DNA of 17,957 bases from DTU080 sp050945315 (GTDB lineage: Bacteria > Bacillota > Limnochordia > DTU080): assembly GCA_050945315.1 (NCBI GenBank), contig JBMNSS010000046.1:1-17957 (forward strand), given 5' to 3'. Within the stretch, counting starts at the first letter, position 1. Every line of letters begins with the position of its first letter. Of this stretch, positions 13,770 through 17,957 are shown piece by piece. A program made the translations under genes and the position numbers. The notes below the pieces were generated by a model, which was not told where the DNA came from, ran no database searches, and saw nothing but the letters and a program-made list of their open reading frames with translations.

Positions 13770-14693
13770 GTGTTCCGAGTCATCATCCTGGGCTCCGGCC
13801 CCGCAGGTCTCACAGCCGCTTTGTACACCGCTCGGGCAAATCTGGAACCGCTTGTTCTCGAAGGTCACCTGCCCGGTGGACAACTCACTCTGACAACCAC
13901 CATAGAGAACTTCCCCGGCTTTCCCGACGGTGTTGAGGCCTGGAGTCTGATGGGGGCCATGAAGCAGCAGGTCATTCGTTACGGTGCCGTCTGCCGGCCC
14001 GAAAGCGCAGTACGTGTGGATCTGAAGAAGCGTCCCTTCGAGATAGAGACGGATAAGGATACCTACCGATCACACGCGCTCATCGTCGCTACGGGCGCTA
14101 CGGCCAGAATGCTTGGTCTGGAAAGTGAAAAGGCTCTGCTGGGCAAGGGCGTGTCCACCTGTGCCACGTGTGACGGAGCGTTTTTCCGCGACAAAGCGGT
14201 GGTTGTCGTCGGCGGTGGTGACTCTGCCTTGGAGGAAGCTATGTTCCTGACTCGCTTCGCATCAAGCGTGACCCTCGTCCATCGTCGTGACCAATTGCGA
14301 GCCACCAGACTACTGCAGGACCGGGCCCTTCGCAATGAAAAGATTCGTTTCGTATGGAACAGTGTGATCAAAGACATCCTTGATCCTGCCCAAGGCCGAG
14401 TAAGCGGGGTGGTCTTGGAGGATGTGAAGACTCAAAAGACACGTTACCTGCCTTGCGACGGCGTCTTCATAGCCATCGGGCACACACCCAACACTGAACT
14501 GTTTGCAGATCAACTGGAGCTGAAAAACGGCTATATAGTGACCACAGGCCAAACGCAAACGAGTGTGCCGGGCGTATTCGCCGCCGGAGATGTGCAGGAT
14601 ATGATCTATCGTCAAGCCGTCACAGCGGCCGGTTCAGGATGTATGGCCGCTTTGGATTGCGAGAAATGGCTGACAGAGGCCGGTCATCTATGA
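13770..14693 (+). CDS. trxB: Thioredoxin reductase (NADPH)
   Basis: A 307-residue flavoprotein of the low-molecular-weight thioredoxin reductase family, moving electrons from NADPH through FAD and a disulfide to thioredoxin. The FAD motif GSGPAGLTAA is at 8-17, the redox pair CATC at 131-134, the NADPH-domain GGGDSALEEA at 148-157, HRR (171-173) supports NADPH use, and FAAGDV near the C-terminus completes the FAD site. The GTG at 13770 has GGAGGTG with a 5-nt spacer. It is the only plus-strand gene in the window, with its own promoter and a shared hairpin terminator against mrp. No thioredoxin gene is adjacent. Confidence 0.96.
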   Translation: MFRVIILGSGPAGLTAALYTARANLEPLVLEGHLPGGQLTLTTTIENFPGFPDGVEAWSLMGAMKQQVIRYGAVCRPESAVRVDLKKRPFEIETDKDTYRSHALIVATGATARMLGLESEKALLGKGVSTCATCDGAFFRDKAVVVVGGGDSALEEAMFLTRFASSVTLVHRRDQLRATRLLQDRALRNEKIRFVWNSVIKDILDPAQGRVSGVVLEDVKTQKTRYLPCDGVFIAIGHTPNTELFADQLELKNGYIVTTGQTQTSVPGVFAAGDVQDMIYRQAVTAAGSGCMAALDCEKWLTEAGHL

Positions 14694-14699
14694 ACGAAA

Positions 14700-14732
14700 G
14701 GCGGCAGGAGTCCGGACCGGGACCCTGCCGCC
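14700..14732. terminator. Terminator hairpin between convergent trxB and mrp
   Basis: A perfect 9-bp stem GGCGGCAGG / CCTGCCGCC encloses a loop containing the palindrome GTCCGGAC. On the minus strand it is followed by TTTCGTTC, a fair U-run for mrp. On the plus strand it starts 7 nt after the trxB stop but is followed by TCGCATGG, so termination of trxB would be less efficient. Best read as a shared, asymmetric terminator. Confidence 0.75.
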
Positions 14733-14762
14733 TCGCATGGCATTATGTACAAATCGACGGAA

Positions 14763-15614
14763 TCAGGTGTCGAGCAGCTGCTTCACACGCTCAGCCAAGG
14801 CGGTGTAGCTCTCCTGCATGGTCGAATCCGGTACCAAAGCAGCCGGTATTCCTTCATCGCTCATCACTCTGGCTTCCAATGTAAGCGGTATTTGTCCCAA
14901 AAGCTCGACCTCCAGCTCTTCCGCCAACGCCTGACCTCCGCCTTCACCGAAGATGGCGCTCTGCTCTCCGCAATGGGGACATACAAAAAAGGACATGTTC
15001 TCCACAACGCCCAGAAGGCGTTGGTTCGTCCTGCGAGCCATCTGACCCGCTCTGCTGGCAACACCGGCGGCCACGGCCTGGGGAGTGGTCACAAGAATCA
15101 AGCTGCTTTTGGGCAACAGCCGCACAACATCCAAAGCTACATCACCGGTTCCCGGCGGAAGATCCAAGAGCAGGAAGTCCAACTCCCCCCATTCCACGTC
15201 CGACAGAAACTGCTCAAGAACCTTGCTCAGCATCGGACCCCGCCATATGACAGGCGTGTTTCCTTCGACGAAGTTGCCTATAGACATAACCTTCATGCCA
15301 TGAGCCTCGATGGGCATGATCTTCTCGTCGCGTATGACCGGGGTGACATGCTCAACGCCCAGCATACGAGGGATACTGAAGCCGTAAACGTCACAATCGA
15401 TGATGCCGACCTTATGACCGGCATTGTGCAGCGCGACCGCCAAATTCACCGTGACCGTTGATTTGCCGACTCCGCCCTTGCCGCTGGCAATGGCCAAAAT
15501 CTGTACAGGGGATTCCTCTCCCATTATCGATCTACTCTTTGGGGCACCGGACAAACGCTTACGCTGTTGCGGACTCATCTCACCGAAATGCACGCGTTTT
15601 TTACCCTCACTCAC
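14763..15614 (-). CDS. Mrp/NBP35-type Fe-S cluster carrier ATPase (ApbC)
   Basis: A 283-residue P-loop ATPase of the Mrp/Nbp35 family, a scaffold or carrier that delivers Fe-S clusters to target proteins. The deviant Walker A GKGGVGKS is at 45-52, the family segment LLLDLPPGTGD at about 148-158, and the bridging-cluster CPHC pair at C212 and C215 is intact. The N-terminal DUF59/MIP18 domain found in many Mrp proteins is absent, replaced by a basic tail of about 36 residues. The GTG at 15614 has GGAGGT with a 6-nt spacer, placed in the 12-nt gap after the spoIID stop, so the two are probably cotranscribed. It resembles MinD in fold, but CPHC and the absence of the C-terminal membrane helix separate it. 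Confidence 0.94.
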   Translation of the reverse strand: MSEGKKRVHFGEMSPQQRKRLSGAPKSRSIMGEESPVQILAIASGKGGVGKSTVTVNLAVALHNAGHKVGIIDCDVYGFSIPRMLGVEHVTPVIRDEKIMPIEAHGMKVMSIGNFVEGNTPVIWRGPMLSKVLEQFLSDVEWGELDFLLLDLPPGTGDVALDVVRLLPKSSLILVTTPQAVAAGVASRAGQMARRTNQRLLGVVENMSFFVCPHCGEQSAIFGEGGGQALAEELEVELLGQIPLTLEARVMSDEGIPAALVPDSTMQESYTALAERVKQLLDT

Positions 15615-15626
15615 GGATTAACCTCC

Positions 15627-16715
15627 CTAATACCACGCTGTAAGCTCCACCCCGGTGTAATAATGCTTCAAAATACTCTTAAAATCAGCACCGTGCCGGG
15701 CATATGCATCCGCTCCGTACTGTGACATTCCCACGCCGTGACCGTTGCCTTGTTGAATAAAATGCACTTCTGAGCCGCTTTCGAATACATCAAACCAAAC
15801 CGAACGAAGCTGCAACAGCTCTCGCAAGTCGCGCCCTGTGACATACTTGTCGCCCACTCGCACGATCTTGACCCGTCCCGACGGATACCGCTCCAAGACC
15901 TCAATCGTCTTCGAGCTTCTTGTCGCCGATGTTACCGTGGCAGCCGCAACGGGCTCAATCGACCTCACCTTGGCCAAAAGATCATCTCGAGACACCGCGT
16001 ACCGAACGTCGCGATGGGGCGAGTCGGCCTTAACAGGATCTTTCACACTCCGCAGATACGGTACCCGCTGCGACCAGTAGTTTTCAGAGTCCTCGGTAAC
16101 ACCTCCGCTGTCCGAGTGAAACACCGCCAAGATCGGGCCACCGGCATAGGTCAGTATCATCCCCCGGGTCTCATCAACAGCACTGCATATGCGCCGCCAC
16201 CGCCAGTAAAACTCTAGAAAGCCCCATCGGCGCCTTAATGTGTCTTCGGAAATCCACGCCTGATCAACGCGATGGTCCGTGCTCAACACAGCCCCGGGGC
16301 GACCGGGCACACCCGATCTGTTGGCCATCGTATAGACGGCATACGTTCTGGCCGCCACTGCCTGAGCTTTCAGCGCCTCGATGTGAAAACCGGCCGGCAT
16401 CTCAGCGGCCACAACTCCGCGAAGATACTCCTCAAGATCCATGACCTGGATTCTTTGGGCGTCTTCGCGCCACACCGCCACCTGCAGACCCGGTGAAGAC
16501 TGATCACCCGGGCCCCGAAACCATCCGGCAAAAAAGTACAAGGCGGTCAGGGCCAACAGCACGTTGAGCATCCCGCGGGACAAACCCGGAACCAGGGTTC
16601 CAGGGAGTCGCCAATTCCACGCATCTGCGATATGCATCCGCCACTGGCGACGCCAGACAGCCAAACGGATGGCAATGACCGGTCTGACACCGAAAAAGCC
16701 CCCCTGTCGGAGCAC
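15627..16715 (-). CDS. spoIID: SpoIID-family lytic transglycosylase
   Basis: A 362-residue stage II sporulation protein D-type enzyme. SpoIID degrades peptidoglycan at the engulfing septum as a lytic transglycosylase. A cytoplasmic basic segment of about 48 residues precedes a single membrane anchor (about 49-66, LNVLLALTALYFFAGWF). The SpoIID domain follows with the catalytic Glu in VVAAEMP (E105), AARTYA (120-125) and the conserved SGGVTEDSENYWSQ and PYLRSV segments. The C-terminus carries GHGVGMSQYGA, the standard closing motif. The GTG at 16715 has GGAGGAGG about 10 nt upstream. The N-terminus is longer than in Bacillus SpoIID, so an internal start is possible. It lies between a SPOR-domain gene and mrp. 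Membership could also be the wider SpoIID/LytB group. Confidence 0.92.
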   Translation of the reverse strand: MLRQGGFFGVRPVIAIRLAVWRRQWRMHIADAWNWRLPGTLVPGLSRGMLNVLLALTALYFFAGWFRGPGDQSSPGLQVAVWREDAQRIQVMDLEEYLRGVVAAEMPAGFHIEALKAQAVAARTYAVYTMANRSGVPGRPGAVLSTDHRVDQAWISEDTLRRRWGFLEFYWRWRRICSAVDETRGMILTYAGGPILAVFHSDSGGVTEDSENYWSQRVPYLRSVKDPVKADSPHRDVRYAVSRDDLLAKVRSIEPVAAATVTSATRSSKTIEVLERYPSGRVKIVRVGDKYVTGRDLRELLQLRSVWFDVFESGSEVHFIQQGNGHGVGMSQYGADAYARHGADFKSILKHYYTGVELTAWY

Positions 16716-16812
16716 GAAAAACCGGCCTCCTCCCAGAAGCGTTGTAGAGCCTCACAAGACACTCCACATACTATTCTTCTATGACTCGCCTATATGATCC
16801 TCATGTTGCCTC

Positions 16813-17382
16813 CTAGTGCTCGGAAACCCGAGGCGGAATCAACTCCGGAGCAAGTCCGCGCTCGGCCAATGATTCCGCAAGCGCCTCGGCTCGCTCTCGT
16901 TCCATGAACGCGCCCGCCTGTAACCGATAGAGACCGTCGCTGACCACAAACGCTTCAGGTGCATACTCACGCATTGTCCGCAGTGCAGCCTCGGCTTCCT
17001 CACGCACGGCGAAGCTTCCCACCCGGACCCGCCACAGCTCCGGCTGTACGGGCTGTGTATCCGCCGGAGTCGGCCGCGGGACTTCGGGGACCTCGACTGC
17101 CGGCCGTGGCTCTGAGGGCGACGGTTCGGCTACCTGCTCCGTACCGAGAGCTGAAGACGGCTGACCCGTGTCGACCGTATCCGACAGGACGGGAGTGACG
17201 GGCCTATCCGCCATGGTCTCTTCCACTGCCCCAGGTTTCGTCAGAGTGCGTACTGTCATCTGTCCTATCTTGTACCCAAGAAATGTCATTGAAACCGCCA
17301 CCAACCCCAAGGTCAGCACGGACGTTAGGGCGGTGGTCTTTTTTCTCTTGCGCCGCCCCCGTGTTTTCCTCGCCAAGTCCAT
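16813..17382 (-). CDS. SPOR-domain membrane protein
   Basis: About 189 residues. A basic N-terminus (RKTRGRRKRKK) is followed by one transmembrane helix (about 15-38), a Pro/Glu/Thr-rich extracytoplasmic linker (about 60-118), and a C-terminal SPOR domain with two repeats (VRVGSFAVREEAEAALRTM and YRLQAGAFMERERAEALAE). SPOR domains bind peptidoglycan strands lacking stem peptides, typically at division or sporulation septa. The start is placed at the ATG at 17382 with GGAGG only 3 nt upstream. The frame stays open 47 codons further, but that part overlaps folC and has no domain-like character. It lies between folC and spoIID, and its glycan target is the kind of product wall amidases make, but no specific partner can be named. 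Confidence 0.85.
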   Translation of the reverse strand: MDLARKTRGRRKRKKTTALTSVLTLGLVAVSMTFLGYKIGQMTVRTLTKPGAVEETMADRPVTPVLSDTVDTGQPSSALGTEQVAEPSPSEPRPAVEVPEVPRPTPADTQPVQPELWRVRVGSFAVREEAEAALRTMREYAPEAFVVSDGLYRLQAGAFMERERAEALAESLAERGLAPELIPPRVSEH

Positions 17383-17453
17383 CAGCCTCCAGTGAACACA
17401 AGCACCCCGTGGGCTTTGCATGAACATTACCACGCCGACGGAGCAGACTCCTT

Positions 17454-17957
17454 TTAGGGTGCTGTAGTCTTCACTCGCTCCCATGCTCCTCGCACTTCCC
17501 CTACCAGGTACAACGACCCGCATACGCAGATCACATCATCAGGTCCTGCTTCCGCCACTGCCTGCCGGACGGCGGACCAGGCATCGTCGATCACCCTAAC
17601 CGGCTCAGGATGCAAGTGCAGGTTCTCAGCGACACGTCCGACATGCTGAGCCAACTCCTGTGGCCCCAGGGGAGCAGTGCGGCTTGAGGCCGGCGCTGTG
17701 CAATACACGGCGGAGGCCTGCGGCAGCAGAGCCGCCAAGACTTCATCAACCTGCTTGTCGCCCATCATACCCAAGACTAAAACCTTGCGCCTGTCCGGGA
17801 ACAGCTGCCCAAGGGCATCCGCCAAGGCCCTCGCCCCTTGGGCATTGTGCGCTCCGTCCAGCAGCACGAAAGGAGATCTCTGGATGAGTTCGAGTCGGCC
17901 CGGCCAGCGCACCGAGTCTAAGGCCCTCCGCACGTCTTTCTCACTGACCGGAAAGCC
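17454..17957 (-). CDS. folC: Folylpolyglutamate synthase / dihydrofolate synthase, C-terminal part
   Basis: The last 167 codons of FolC, open through the right edge of the window, so the 5' two-thirds lies outside. FolC adds glutamate to folates (and in many bacteria also makes dihydrofolate). The visible part is the C-terminal Mur-ligase-like domain: WPGRLELI, VLLDGAHNAQGARALADAL (core DGAHN, a family hallmark), VLVLGMMGDKQVDEVLAAL and the closing VICVCGSLYLVGEVR. The stop is at 17454. The SPOR-domain gene begins 71 nt later, and folC next to SPOR and spoIID genes is a recurring clostridial neighbourhood. Confidence 0.95.
   Translation of the reverse strand, partial: GFPVSEKDVRRALDSVRWPGRLELIQRSPFVLLDGAHNAQGARALADALGQLFPDRRKVLVLGMMGDKQVDEVLAALLPQASAVYCTAPASSRTAPLGPQELAQHVGRVAENLHLHPEPVRVIDDAWSAVRQAVAEAGPDDVICVCGSLYLVGEVRGAWERVKTTAP

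Noticed and set aside
13661..13828. Upstream in-frame extension of sat by 56 codons
   Set aside because: It would overlap the promoter and the start of trxB on the other strand, has no Sat-like sequence, and the shorter form has the normal family length.
16716..16812. Possible sporulation (sigma-E/K) promoter before spoIID
   Set aside because: CATA-like elements are present in this 97-nt gap, but the spacing between any -35 and -10 candidates does not fit the known consensus sequences.
17383..17523. N-terminal extension of the SPOR-domain protein
   Set aside because: It overlaps the end of folC, and the basic stretch plus membrane helix that opens such proteins begins right after the ATG at 17382, which has an SD.
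1..17957. CRISPR array, tRNA or rRNA genes, insertion sequences
   Set aside because: No regularly spaced repeats, cloverleaf-like segments, rRNA motifs, transposase or terminal inverted repeats were seen. The only mobile-element signal is the intron RNA at the left edge.

Overview
The window is about 18 kb of chromosomal DNA from an endospore-forming member of the Bacillota, most like the higher-GC Clostridia/Limnochordia-type lineages. The evidence is a SpoIID-type hydrolase and a SpoIVFB-type intramembrane protease, linked to the conserved block rpmA-rplU-rng-spoIVFB-minE-minD-minC-mrdA-mreD-mreC-mreB-radC-maf, which is a Gram-positive arrangement. A genus cannot be fixed from this sequence. 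GTG and TTG starts are common and several are supported by strong Shine-Dalgarno (SD) sequences.

Almost everything lies on the minus strand, so the biological order runs from right to left. At the right edge are the end of folC, a SPOR-domain membrane protein, spoIID and an Mrp-type Fe-S carrier ATPase. trxB (thioredoxin reductase) is the only plus-strand gene. It converges on mrp at a strong hairpin and diverges from sat (ATP sulfurylase) with its own sigma-A-like promoter. sat is followed by a JAMM metalloprotease, maf and radC, with close spacing and one stop/start overlap. A 416-nt gap with potential RNA structure precedes mreB. Then come mreB-mreC-mreD-mrdA (cell-wall elongation) and minC-minD-minE (division-site placement). 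spoIVFB, the RNase E/G gene rng, rplU and rpmA follow. At the left edge, just past a hairpin downstream of rpmA, is the start of what looks like a group II intron RNA that runs out of the window.

Functionally the window joins the elongation scaffold (MreBCD, PBP2), the Min oscillator (MinCDE), sporulation hydrolase and protease functions, ribosomal proteins L21 and L27 with an RNase, and a sulfur/redox patch (Sat, JAMM protease, TrxB, Mrp). That patch sits between spoIID and maf, genes that I recall as lying close together in related genomes. The points most worth checking are the intron fragment, the pre-mreB leader with mutually exclusive pairings, the short ORF coupled to minC, the MinD N-terminal extension, and the rplU promoter and leader hairpin.
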